From Stenotrophomonas maltophilia (GTDB lineage Bacteria > Pseudomonadota > Gammaproteobacteria > Xanthomonadales > Xanthomonadaceae), in contig NZ_NERD01000002.1 of the NCBI RefSeq assembly GCF_002799155.1, positions 992,001-1,056,000 of the forward strand: a DNA stretch of 64,000 bases, written 5' to 3'. The translations under genes and the position numbers were made by a program. This document shows, one piece after another, positions 16,361 through 25,061 of the stretch. Every line of letters starts with the position of its first letter. Position 1 is the stretch's first letter. The notes under the pieces were generated by a model, which had not been told where the DNA came from, made no database searches, and was given only the letters and a program-made list of their open reading frames with translations.

Positions 16361-17647
16361 CTAGAACCTGAACACCACCGTCGCTGCGTGCAGCAACAGG
16401 CCGATCAGCCCGCCTACCAGTGTGCCGTTGAAGCGGATGAACTGCAGGTCGCGGCCCACGCTCAGTTCCAGCTGCTCGACCAGGTGCCGCTCGTCCCAGC
16501 TCTTCACGGTCTGCGCGATATGCGTGGTCACGCCCTCGCGCAGGCGGCCGGTCAGGCGCTGCGCACCCTCCAGCAGGTGCTGGTTGAGGGCCTCGCGCAG
16601 GGCCGGGTCGGCCTGCAGGCTGCTGCCCAGCGAGGCCAGGCTGCGCTGCAGGTGGCCGACCAGCGCCGAGTCCTCGCGCTGCAGGTCCGCGCGCAGGCCG
16701 GCGTGGATGCGCGCCCACAGCCCCTGCACGTACTCCTGCAGGGCCGGGTGGTCGATCATTTCCTGCTTGAGCTGTTCGATGCGCTCGGCCAGGGCCGGGT
16801 CCTCGCGCAGGCGCTGCACGTAGTTCTGCAGCCAGCTTTCGTAATCCTGGCGCAACGGGTGCTGCGGCTCGGCCAATACCTGCTGCAGTTCTTCCAGCAC
16901 TGCCCGCGCCAGGCGCTCGGCCAGGCTGTCGCCAATCTCGTCGATCGGCTTGACCCAGTTCACCGTGCTCGACAGCGTCGGCCATTCGCGCTGGATGTAG
17001 CGCACGATCAGCTGCGAGGCGCGTTCCTTCACCTCTGGCTGCTCCAGCCAGCGCCCCAGGCGCTGCAGGCCCTCGTCCAGCACGCGCTGGTGGCGCCCGT
17101 CGGCGGTCAGCAGGGCCAGCAGCTCACCGGCGGTGGCGGCGGCATTCCACTGCCTCAACTGCTGCACCACGAAGGCATGCAGCTGCCGGCGCACCGCGGT
17201 TTCGTCGAAGAAGTCCAGTGCCTGCAGGGCCCAACCACGGGCCATGTCGGCCAGCATCCGCGAGCGCGCCGGGTCGGCCAGCCAACTGCCGAGACGGCTG
17301 GCCGGATCGAACACCTGCAGCTTGGCCAGCAGCACCTGCGGTTCCAGGAACTGGTCGCGCACGAACAGGGCGAGGCTGTCGCCGATGCGTTCCTTGCTGC
17401 GCGGGATGATCGCGGTGTGCGGAATCGGCAGGCCCATCGGCCGCCGGAACAGGGCAACAACGGCGAACCAGTCGGCCAGTGCGCCCACGGCTGCGGCCTC
17501 GCAGAACGCCGAGACCCAGGCCCAGATACCGCGTTCGCCCTGCCAGTGGCTGACCGCGAAACCGGCCAGCATCAACAGCAGCAGGCCCAGCGCGAGGGCT
17601 TTCAGGCGCCGCAGCTGTGCGCGGCGCGGATCGTGGGCAGGCGTCAT
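16361..17647 (-). CDS. DUF445 family membrane protein
   Basis: A 428-aa protein with an N-terminal membrane helix (LKALALGLLLLMLAGFAVSHW), a second hydrophobic hairpin (AFCEAAAVGALADWFAVVALFRRPMGLPIPHTAIIP), a long charged helical middle and a C-terminal membrane span (FIRFNGTLVGGLIGLLLHAATVVF). The GALADWFAV...RRPxGLPIPHTAIIPRxKxRIGxSLxxFV block is the hallmark of DUF445 (YheB/YjiN-like). Such proteins have no firm function. It is monocistronic, with an inverted SMAG-like pair upstream. Confidence 0.9.
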   Translation of the reverse strand: MTPAHDPRRAQLRRLKALALGLLLLMLAGFAVSHWQGERGIWAWVSAFCEAAAVGALADWFAVVALFRRPMGLPIPHTAIIPRSKERIGDSLALFVRDQFLEPQVLLAKLQVFDPASRLGSWLADPARSRMLADMARGWALQALDFFDETAVRRQLHAFVVQQLRQWNAAATAGELLALLTADGRHQRVLDEGLQRLGRWLEQPEVKERASQLIVRYIQREWPTLSSTVNWVKPIDEIGDSLAERLARAVLEELQQVLAEPQHPLRQDYESWLQNYVQRLREDPALAERIEQLKQEMIDHPALQEYVQGLWARIHAGLRADLQREDSALVGHLQRSLASLGSSLQADPALREALNQHLLEGAQRLTGRLREGVTTHIAQTVKSWDERHLVEQLELSVGRDLQFIRFNGTLVGGLIGLLLHAATVVFRF

Positions 17648-17679
17648 GCCTGAAGTCTACCTGCCAGCGGATGAGCAAC

Positions 17680-17760
17680 GGGTAGTGCCAGCCGCTGGCC
17701 GGCATCGGCAACGCACCCGGAACGTTCATGGGGTTGCCGGCCAGCGGCCGGCACTACCCG
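17680..17760. repeat. Inverted pair of GTAG (SMAG-like) palindromes
   Basis: GGTAGTGCC-A-GCCGCTGGC at 17681-17705 and its reverse-oriented partner ending GGCCGGCACTACC at 17735-17759. Each folds by itself, and the two can also pair with each other over 24 nt. They lie between the parB-like stop and the DUF445 start. Confidence 0.8.
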
Positions 17761-17765
17761 CTGGT

Positions 17766-18644
17766 TCAGAGTGCTTCGAGCTGCTTGCGCAGCGCGGCCA
17801 GCTGCGCGCGCAGGGTGTCGTTCTCGCGGGTCAGCGCGACCACGCGGCGGCGCAGTGCCGGTGCATCCTCGCCCAGCTGCTCCAGCGCCGACAGAACCTC
17901 CGCGTCGCGGCTGGCGATCTGCTCCTCGTCCGCTTCCTCGAAGTCCATCTCGGCCGGTTCAGGCTTTGGCGCGCGCGGCTTGCGCTTGGACTCGCGCACG
18001 CGCTTGGCGGCCTGCTTCAGCTCGTCCTTGCCACCGGCGGCGGCGGCACGCTGCTCGTCTTCCGGCAGGTCGGCCACGGCGGCGGCAGCGCTGATCGAGA
18101 TCACGCCGGCCTTCACCGCTTCCACCACCTCGGCCGCGGCCTGGGCATGGATGCGTTCGATCATGCCGACCTGGCTGGTGCTCAGCTTGGCCTCGCGGGC
18201 CAGTTCGGCGCGGCTGATCTTCGGTGCCGGTTCCCACGGCGGGCTGTCCTCGCCGGCATCCTCGGCGACGTCGGCGGTGCCATCGCTCTCGCGCTGCAGC
18301 TGCGCCTGCTCGACCTGCTTGCGGGCGGCCAGGATGTCGCGCTTGCGCAGCGCCAGCACGCCGCGCTGGAAGTCGGACACACTACGGCGGCCCAGATGCT
18401 GTTCGATCATCCACAGGTGCACGTCTTCCATGCTCTGGAAGCGGGTGTTCTGCACCGTATTGAAGGGCAGGCCGTGCTTCTGGCAGATGCCGAAGCGGTT
18501 GTGGCCGTCGACCAGCACATCGCCCCACAGCACCAGTGCATCGCGGCAGCCCTCGGCCAGGATGCTGCGCTCCAGCGCGTCATGTTCGTCCGCGGTCAGC
18601 GGGTCGATGTAGGCCTTCAGTTCTTCTTTGACGACGATATCCAT
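17766..18644 (-). CDS. Orphan ParB-like nuclease-domain protein
   Basis: A 292-aa protein. Residues about 5-90 resemble a ParB N-terminal domain (EHDALERSILAEGCRDALVLWGDVLVDGHNRFGICQKHGLPFNTV), a central part (about 135-190) looks like a helix-turn-helix (KISRAELAREAKLSTSQVGMIERIHAQAAAEVVEAVKAG), and the last 40 residues form a coiled coil (LRRRVVALTRENDTLRAQLAALRKQLEAL). There is no ParA partner next to it, so it is not an ordinary segregation pair. It is close to proteins annotated as plasmid-replication-related in Xanthomonadaceae. I use the ATG; a GTG two codons earlier is also possible. Confidence 0.8.
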   Translation of the reverse strand: MDIVVKEELKAYIDPLTADEHDALERSILAEGCRDALVLWGDVLVDGHNRFGICQKHGLPFNTVQNTRFQSMEDVHLWMIEQHLGRRSVSDFQRGVLALRKRDILAARKQVEQAQLQRESDGTADVAEDAGEDSPPWEPAPKISRAELAREAKLSTSQVGMIERIHAQAAAEVVEAVKAGVISISAAAAVADLPEDEQRAAAAGGKDELKQAAKRVRESKRKPRAPKPEPAEMDFEEADEEQIASRDAEVLSALEQLGEDAPALRRRVVALTRENDTLRAQLAALRKQLEAL

Positions 18645-18707
18645 GGGCACGGCAGCGAGCAGGAGCGGAACCGCCCATTGTACCCGCTCGCCACCGCCGG
18701 CCCGGGC

Positions 18708-20060
18708 TCAGGCGGTGGCCCGGATCATCTCGCCCAGGGTGCCGGTGATCTGGTCGATCTGTGCCTTGTCCACGATCAGGGGCGGCGACAACGCAATGAT
18801 GTCGCCGGTACAGCGCACCAGCAGCCGGCCGTCCTGGAAGCAGCGCCGGAACACCTCATAGCCACGGCTGCCGGGGGCATCGCGGCGCGGCGCCAGTTCG
18901 ACCGCGCCGACCAGCCCGAAGTTGCGGATGTCGATCACGTTGGGTAGGCCCTGCAGGGCATGCAGGCGTTCCTGCCAGTATTCGCCCAGTTCGATGGCAC
19001 GCTCGAACAGGCGTTCCTCGGCATAGACCTCCAGCGTGGCCAGCGCTGCGGCGCACGCCAGCGGATGGCCCGAATAGGTATAACCATGGAACAGCTCGAT
19101 GGCCTGTGGCGGCGCCTGCATCAGGGCTGCATGCACGGCGTCGCTGGCCAGCACGCCGCCCAGCGGTACTGCACCGTTGCTGACCGCCTTGGCGAAGGTC
19201 AGCAGGTCCGGGGTGACCCCGAAGCGCTGCGCAGCGAACGGCATGCCGACCCGGCCGAAGCCGGTGATGACTTCGTCGAACACCAGCAGGATGCCGTGGT
19301 GATCGCACAGTTCGCGCAGGCGCTGCAGGTAGCCCGGCGCGGGCAGGATCACCCCGGCCGACCCGGCGATGGGTTCGACGAATACGGCGGCAATCGTCGA
19401 GGCATCGTGCAGCGCGATCAGTCGTTCCAGGTCGTCGGCCAGCTCCGCGCCCTGGCGTGGCAGGCCCCTGCTGAACGCATTGCGTTGCAGGTCAAGGGTA
19501 TGCCGCAGGTAGTCGACGCCGCCCAATTGCAGGCCGAACGCTTTGCGGTTGTTGGGCAGTCCGCCCAGCGCCATGCCGCCGAAACCGACCCCGTGGTAGG
19601 CCTTCTCGCGGCTGATGAAGCGGGTGCGCTGGCCCTCGCCACGCTGGCGGTGATAGGCCAGCGCGATCTTCATCGCGGTATCCACCGCCTCGGACCCGGA
19701 GCTGGTGAAGAACACATGGTTGAGCGGGGCAGGTGCCAGCGCGGCCAGCCGCTGCGCCAGCGCGAAGGCCGGCGGCGAGCCCATCTGGAAGGCCGGCGAG
19801 TAGTCGAGGGTGCGTGCCTGCTCGACGATGGCCTCGACGATGCGCGGTCGTGCGTGGCCAGCATTGCAGCACCACAGGCCGGCGGTGCCGTCGAGGATCT
19901 GGCGACCGTCGACATCCTCGTAGTGCATGCCTTCGGCGCGTACCAGCATGCGCGGGGCGGCCTTGTACTGGCGGTTGGCGGTGAACGGCATCCAGTACGC
20001 GTCCAGTGACTCAGGGCGCTGGGTGGCCAGGTCGTGCAGGTCGCTTTCGGGACGCTTCAT
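18708..20060 (-). CDS. Class III aminotransferase, omega-amino acid:pyruvate type
   Basis: A 450-aa PLP enzyme. AYWMPFTANRQYKAAPRMLVRAEGMHYEDVDG, GTAGLWCCNAGH, TSSGSEAVDTAMKIALAYH and LLTFAKAVSNGAVPLGGV (PLP lysine) match beta-alanine/omega-amino acid:pyruvate transaminases. Next to a divergent PuuC-like dehydrogenase and with the Puu genes downstream, it probably converts GABA (or putrescine) to the semialdehyde with pyruvate as acceptor, filling the PuuE/SpuC role. The start MKRPESDL has GGAG 6 nt upstream; the longer frame begins without a good site. The exact amine donor is inferred. Confidence 0.87.
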   Translation of the reverse strand: MKRPESDLHDLATQRPESLDAYWMPFTANRQYKAAPRMLVRAEGMHYEDVDGRQILDGTAGLWCCNAGHARPRIVEAIVEQARTLDYSPAFQMGSPPAFALAQRLAALAPAPLNHVFFTSSGSEAVDTAMKIALAYHRQRGEGQRTRFISREKAYHGVGFGGMALGGLPNNRKAFGLQLGGVDYLRHTLDLQRNAFSRGLPRQGAELADDLERLIALHDASTIAAVFVEPIAGSAGVILPAPGYLQRLRELCDHHGILLVFDEVITGFGRVGMPFAAQRFGVTPDLLTFAKAVSNGAVPLGGVLASDAVHAALMQAPPQAIELFHGYTYSGHPLACAAALATLEVYAEERLFERAIELGEYWQERLHALQGLPNVIDIRNFGLVGAVELAPRRDAPGSRGYEVFRRCFQDGRLLVRCTGDIIALSPPLIVDKAQIDQITGTLGEMIRATA

Positions 20061-20164
20061 GCCAGCTCCATCGGGTCCGATGCGACGAATGTAGCGCAGC
20101 CGCGTCACGGCGGAGTCGCGGCGGTCCCGGTATAACCAAGGCTCGTTGAATGTTGGAGCTTCCC

Positions 20165-21661
20165 ATGGCCGATTTCCCCGACCGCAGCCACTGGCAGGCG
20201 TTGGCGCTTCAGCTGTCGATACCCGGCCAGGCCTTCATCGACGGCCGTTATGTCGATGCGGCCAGCGGTGCCCGTTTCGACTGCATCAGCCCGATCGACG
20301 GACGTGTGCTGGGGGCGGTTGCCGACTGCGACGCGCAGGACGTGGAACGTGCGGTACTGGCCGCGCGGCGCAGCTTCGAGGCGGGGCACTGGTCACAGGC
20401 CAGTCCGGCCCACCGCAAGCGCGTACTGCAGGCACTGGCCGCACTGGTTGAAACGCACGCCGATGAACTGGCGCTGCTGGAAACCCTGGACATGGGCAAG
20501 CCCGTGCGTGACGCCCGCCGTATCGACCTGCCCGGCGTGGTGCGCTGCCTGACCTGGACTGCCGAGGCCGTGGACAAGCTGTATGGCGAGATCGCGCCCA
20601 CCGGTCCGCACGAACTGGGACTGGTCACCCGCGAGGCGGCGGGCGTGGTGGCGGCCATCGTGCCGTGGAATTTCCCATTGCTGATGGCCTGCTGGAAGAT
20701 CGCGCCGGCGCTGGCGATGGGCAACTCGGTGGTGCTCAAGCCTTCGGAGCGGTCGCCGCTGAGCGCGCTGCGGCTGGCGGCGCTGGCCGTCGAGGCCGGG
20801 CTGCCGGAGGGCGTGCTGAACGTGTTGCCCGGCCACGGTGCGCGCGTCGGTGAACCGCTGGCCCTGCACATGGACGTGGATGTGCTGGCGTTCACCGGTT
20901 CCACCGCCACCGGCGCAAAGCTGCTGGAGTATTCCGGCCGGTCCAACCTCAAGCGGGTCTGGCTGGAGTGTGGCGGCAAGAGCCCGCACGTGGTGTTCGC
21001 CGACGCTCCCGATCTGGACGCGACGGCCAAGGCCGTGGCACAGGGTATCTTCTTCAACCAGGGCGAGGTCTGTACCGCCGGTTCGCGGTTGCTGGTACAG
21101 CGCTCGATCCGCGAGGATTTCGTGCACCAGGTGGTTGCCTACGGCCAGCACATGCAGCCGCGCCACCCGCTGGACGCCGACGCACCGATGGGCGCGCTGG
21201 TGGATGCCGCGCATCTGCACAAGGTGATGGGGGATATCGCGCGTGCCGAAAGCGAGGGCGCCCGCTTGCTGCTGGGCGGTCATCGCGCCGAGGTCGAGGC
21301 AGGTGGTTGCTATGTGCAGCCCACCGTGTTCGACCAGGTGAGCCCGGACCAGGCACTGGCGCGCGAGGAAGTGTTCGGGCCGGTGCTGGCGGTGCTGGGC
21401 TTCGATGACGAAGCCGAAGCGGTGCGCCTGGCCAACGACAGCCGCTACGGCCTCGCCGCCGGGCTGTGGACCCGCGATCTGGGCCGTGCCCATCGCGTGG
21501 CGCGCCAGCTGCGTGCCGGCAGCGTCTGGGTGAATGGCTGGGATGGCGGCGACATGACCGCGCCGTTTGGAGGCTACAAGCAGTCCGGCAACGGGCGGGA
21601 CAAATCGCTGCATGCGTTCGACAAGTACAGCGAGATCAAGGCCACCTGGATCCAGCTGTAA
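20165..21661 (+). CDS. puuC: Aldehyde dehydrogenase, PuuC-like (gamma-glutamyl-aminobutyraldehyde)
   Basis: A 498-aa NAD(P)-dependent aldehyde dehydrogenase. It has the Rossmann motif GNSVVLKPSERSPL, TGSTATGAKL, the general-base glutamate in WLECGGKSP and catalytic cysteine in GEVCTAGSRLLVQ. The sequence profile is that of PuuC/AldH, which oxidises gamma-glutamyl-gamma-aminobutyraldehyde in putrescine breakdown; PuuB, PuuD and PuuA lie 9-12 kb away. The ATG has a GGAG site 8 nt upstream. It is divergent from the aminotransferase across 104 nt, where shared control is plausible. Confidence 0.88.
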   Translation: MADFPDRSHWQALALQLSIPGQAFIDGRYVDAASGARFDCISPIDGRVLGAVADCDAQDVERAVLAARRSFEAGHWSQASPAHRKRVLQALAALVETHADELALLETLDMGKPVRDARRIDLPGVVRCLTWTAEAVDKLYGEIAPTGPHELGLVTREAAGVVAAIVPWNFPLLMACWKIAPALAMGNSVVLKPSERSPLSALRLAALAVEAGLPEGVLNVLPGHGARVGEPLALHMDVDVLAFTGSTATGAKLLEYSGRSNLKRVWLECGGKSPHVVFADAPDLDATAKAVAQGIFFNQGEVCTAGSRLLVQRSIREDFVHQVVAYGQHMQPRHPLDADAPMGALVDAAHLHKVMGDIARAESEGARLLLGGHRAEVEAGGCYVQPTVFDQVSPDQALAREEVFGPVLAVLGFDDEAEAVRLANDSRYGLAAGLWTRDLGRAHRVARQLRAGSVWVNGWDGGDMTAPFGGYKQSGNGRDKSLHAFDKYSEIKATWIQL

Positions 21662-21795
21662 CGACGCGGCTGCTCGACGCTGCAGAAGAATGGCGCCTGC
21701 CATCCTGGTTGGCATCGGTGTCGGCTGAAACCATCGCCCCGTGCGGCCACCGGCCCGTGGCAGAATCGGGCGATCCGCCGTTACCCGTGTTGCCG

Positions 21796-23097
21796 ATGTC
21801 GACGATCACCGCTGCCGCGCCGCCCGTGAATTCTCCCCGCCGTGTCCTGCTGGCCAGCCTGATCGGCACCACCATCGAGTTCTTCGATTTCTACATCTAC
21901 GCCACGGCCGCAGTGCTGGTGTTCCCGCACCTGTTCTTCCCGGACAGCAGCGAACAGGCTGCCCTGCTGCAGTCACTGGCAACCTTCGCGGTGGCGTTCA
22001 TCGCACGCCCGGTGGGCTCGGCGGTGTTCGGCCATTTCGGCGACCGCATCGGCCGCAAGGCTACCCTGGTCGCCGCGCTGCTGACCATGGGCCTGTCGAC
22101 GGTACTGATCGGCCTGCTGCCCACCCATGCGCAGATCGGGCTGTGGGCACCGGCGCTGCTGGCGCTGTGCCGTTTCGGCCAGGGCCTGGGGCTGGGCGGC
22201 GAGTGGGGTGGGGCGGTGCTGCTGGCCACCGAGAACGCACCACCGGGCAAGCGCGCCTGGTACGGCATGTTCCCGCAGCTGGGCGCACCGCTCGGCTTCC
22301 TGTTGTCGGCCGGCATCTTCCTGGTACTCGGCCGCTGCCTGAGCCAGGCCGATTTCCTGCAGTGGGGCTGGCGCATTCCGTTCGTGGCCAGCGCGTTGCT
22401 GGTCGGCCTCGGCCTGTGGGTGCGCCTGAACATCCACGAGACACCGGATTTCAAGAAGGCGCTCGAACGCAAGGCGCCGGTACGGCTGCCGATGTGGACG
22501 GTACTGCGTGACCATCCGGTGCCGATGCTGCTGGGCACGCTGGGCGCGTTCGCCACCTTCGTGCTGTTCTACCTGATGACCGTATTCAGTCTCGGCCATG
22601 GCACGGCGGTGCTGGGCTACAGCCGTGAGCAGTTCCTGCTGATGCAGATGGCCGGCATGCTGTTCTTCGCGCTGGGCATCCCGTTGTCGGCGCGCTATGG
22701 CGACCGCTGGGGCACGCGCCGCACGATGATCGTGGCCAGCGTGCTGATCATCGGTTTCGGCGTGCTGTTCGCACCGCTGTTCCAGCCGCACAGCCCCGGG
22801 CTGGTCACGGCGTTCCTGTGCCTGGGCCTGTTCCTGATGGGGTTGACCTACGGCCCCTGCGGTACCTTCCTGGCCGAGATCTACCCGGTGGAAGTGCGCT
22901 ACACCGGCGCCTCGCTGTCATTCAACCTGGCCGGCATTCTGGGTGCGGCACCGGCGCCGTACCTGGCCACCTGGCTGGCCGAACGCTTCGGCCTGGTCGC
23001 GGTCGGCTACTACCTGTGCCTGACTGCGGCAGCGACCCTGTGCGCGCTGGTGGCACTGCACCGGCGCGCGCTGCGGCTCAGCCAAAGAAGCGCTTGA
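21796..23097 (+). CDS. MFS transporter, metabolite:H+ symporter (MHS) type
   Basis: A 433-aa inner-membrane carrier with 12 predicted helices. [36 protein letters not shown] and [19 protein letters not shown] are typical of the MHS group (ProP, KgtP, shikimate-type), which move organic acids or osmolytes with protons. The neighbourhood suggests a polyamine- or GABA-pathway substrate but none can be assigned. Its 3' end overlaps the convergent hemerythrin gene by 20 nt. Start chosen at [10 protein letters not shown], just before the first helix. Confidence 0.85.
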   Translation: MSTITAAAPPVNSPRRVLLASLIGTTIEFFDFYIYATAAVLVFPHLFFPDSSEQAALLQSLATFAVAFIARPVGSAVFGHFGDRIGRKATLVAALLTMGLSTVLIGLLPTHAQIGLWAPALLALCRFGQGLGLGGEWGGAVLLATENAPPGKRAWYGMFPQLGAPLGFLLSAGIFLVLGRCLSQADFLQWGWRIPFVASALLVGLGLWVRLNIHETPDFKKALERKAPVRLPMWTVLRDHPVPMLLGTLGAFATFVLFYLMTVFSLGHGTAVLGYSREQFLLMQMAGMLFFALGIPLSARYGDRWGTRRTMIVASVLIIGFGVLFAPLFQPHSPGLVTAFLCLGLFLMGLTYGPCGTFLAEIYPVEVRYTGASLSFNLAGILGAAPAPYLATWLAERFGLVAVGYYLCLTAAATLCALVALHRRALRLSQRSA

Positions 23098-23539
23098 GCG
23101 TGCGCCCCAGCCAACCGCCGCCCTGGTGTTCGCGGGCGAACTGGTTCAGGTGCGCCTTGACCTGTTCGGCGTAGGCCTGGTCATCGCCGCGGATGTGGTT
23201 GAACAGCCAGCGCGAGAGCATGGTGCGCAGTTCGTCGCTGATGTCTTCGCCGGCCTGGAAGCGCATGCGGTATTCCGACACCCGCTTGATGAAGACCTCA
23301 TGCACGCGCTTGTGCGCGGCACAGAACGGGTAGCCCGCTTCCTCCATCAGCTCTTCCTCGAACGCGAAGTGCGACATGGTGTAGTCGACCACCTCGTCGA
23401 TCACTTCGCCCACCGCCGCGCGCTGCAGGCTGGCCTGCGCCACGTGCAGGTGGTTGAGCATCTCGATGATGCGGCGGTGTTGTTGGTCGATCACATCGAT
23501 GCCGATGTTCAGATCGTCCTGCCAGACCAGTAGTGCCAT
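23078..23539 (-). CDS. Bacteriohemerythrin
   Basis: A 153-aa cytoplasmic oxygen-binding di-iron protein. All seven ligands are in place: His21 (DQQHRRI), His57 and Glu61 ([10 protein letters not shown]), His76 and His80 (AHKRVHE), His115 and Asp120 (NHIRGDDQ). It probably stores or senses O2, or protects iron. The ATG has a GGGGAG site. A basic C-terminal tail follows the bundle. It converges on the MFS gene and lies just downstream of a GGDEF regulator; a functional tie is possible but not shown. Confidence 0.94.
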   Translation of the reverse strand: MALLVWQDDLNIGIDVIDQQHRRIIEMLNHLHVAQASLQRAAVGEVIDEVVDYTMSHFAFEEELMEEAGYPFCAAHKRVHEVFIKRVSEYRMRFQAGEDISDELRTMLSRWLFNHIRGDDQAYAEQVKAHLNQFAREHQGGGWLGRTLKRFFG

Positions 23540-23623
23540 CCCGGCTCCCCTTCATGCCTATGTCGGGGCCGACTGTAGGGCTGCCGTGCGGGGACGGCGT
23601 TGATCTGGATCAAAGCGGGCCGG

Positions 23624-24967
23624 TCAGGGCAGGGCAGGCTCGCGCGGGCGCAGCGGGCTGGCCACCGTGGTGCAGCTGACCCGGTTGCGGCCACCGGCCT
23701 TGGCCAGGTACAGCTGGCGGTCGGCTTCGGAGATCAGCCGGTGCAGTGCATCACGCTGCGGGCGCAGGCAGCACAGGCCGATGCTGACGGTCATGCGCAG
23801 GGTGGCGGCGCCGATGTCCACTTCCAGCGCAGCAATACGCTGGCGCAGTTCTTCGAAGTACTGCAGTGCCTCATCCTGTTCCATGTCCGGCACCAGCAGG
23901 CAGAACTCTTCGCCACCGAAGCGTGCGATCAGGTCCTGGCTACGGGCGTGCGCGGCCACCGCACCGGCCACCGCGCGCAGCGCGTCGTCGCCGGCCTCGT
24001 GGCCGTGGGTATCGTTGATGTGCTTGAAGTGGTCGATGTCGATCATCGCCACCGCCACGCACTGGCCGTGCAGCTGCAGCTGCGGCAGCTGGCGTTGGCT
24101 CTGTTCCAGGAAACAGCGACGGTTGGGCAGGCCGGTGAGGAAATCGCGGGTGGCCAGGTCCTGCAGGGTGCCGATCAGTTCCAGCTGGTCGACGTTCTGC
24201 GAGACGCGGCAGAAGAATTCCTCGCGCGAGAACGGCTTGCGCAGGAAATCGTTGGCGCCGTTCTTCAGGAAGCGCGGGATCAGCGAGGCGTCGGTGTTAC
24301 CGGAAATGCCGATCACCGCCACCTTGTCGCGCGAGCGCAGGGTGCGCAGGCGGCGGGTGAACTCCACGCCCTGCATGCCGGGCATCTCCTGGTCGACCAC
24401 CGCCAGGCGGATCGCAGGATGCGCCTCGATCGCGGCCAGGCCCTCGTTGCCGTCAGCGGCCTCGTGCACCTCATGGCCATACATGCGCAGCAGGGCGGCG
24501 GCATAGCCGCGCGCGGACGGCGAATCGTCGACCACCAGCGCGGCAATGCGGCGGTTGCGTTCCAGCCGCTGCACCAGCCACACCAGGTAGTCGATGCTGC
24601 CCGGGGTATTCTTCAGCACGTAGTCGATGATCTGCTGCTGCAGCACGCGCTTGCGCAGGTCCTCGTCGTAGACGCTGCTGACCACCACGGTGGGCAGGCC
24701 GCGCTTGAGGAAGAACTCAACCACCGCATCGCGGTCGCCGTCGGCCAGCACCAACCCGGTCAGCACCAGGAACCAGCCGCCATCCTCGCTCAGCAGGCGA
24801 TCGGCCTCGGCCAGGGTGGAGGCGATCACCACCGGCAGTTCCAGGCGCTGCTCGATGGCTTCACGCAGCATGCCGGTGAACGCACGGGAGTTTTCGACCA
24901 GCAGGATCCGCTGCGGCAGCGGATCGGCCAGGTCGCCATCGACGGCGGCCTGCGGCAGGACGGGCAT
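23624..24967 (-). CDS. Double-receiver diguanylate cyclase (REC-REC-GGDEF)
   Basis: A 447-aa response regulator. REC1 (about 20-135) has Glu25 in RILLVENS but carries Gly71 where the phosphorylated aspartate should be (FLVLTGLVLADGD), so it is a pseudo-receiver. REC2 (about 155-275) is intact: VVDDSPSARG, Asp in LAVVDQEMPG and the lysine in NDFLRKPF. The GGDEF domain (about 295-425) has the active motif RFGGEEF and an inhibitory RSQD I-site five residues before it. It should make cyclic di-GMP under phosphorylation control. It follows a MASE1-like membrane protein gene by 94 nt, its likely partner. Start chosen at MPVLPQAA. Confidence 0.88.
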   Translation of the reverse strand: MPVLPQAAVDGDLADPLPQRILLVENSRAFTGMLREAIEQRLELPVVIASTLAEADRLLSEDGGWFLVLTGLVLADGDRDAVVEFFLKRGLPTVVVSSVYDEDLRKRVLQQQIIDYVLKNTPGSIDYLVWLVQRLERNRRIAALVVDDSPSARGYAAALLRMYGHEVHEAADGNEGLAAIEAHPAIRLAVVDQEMPGMQGVEFTRRLRTLRSRDKVAVIGISGNTDASLIPRFLKNGANDFLRKPFSREEFFCRVSQNVDQLELIGTLQDLATRDFLTGLPNRRCFLEQSQRQLPQLQLHGQCVAVAMIDIDHFKHINDTHGHEAGDDALRAVAGAVAAHARSQDLIARFGGEEFCLLVPDMEQDEALQYFEELRQRIAALEVDIGAATLRMTVSIGLCCLRPQRDALHRLISEADRQLYLAKAGGRNRVSCTTVASPLRPREPALP

Positions 24968-25061
24968 GATGCGGTGGCTCACGGAGGAGGGCTCGGCACG
25001 GATAGCGGCGGTTTCGGGCGCAACTTTAGCGGAGCAGCATGCCCTGCGCGTCGTTCCCCGA

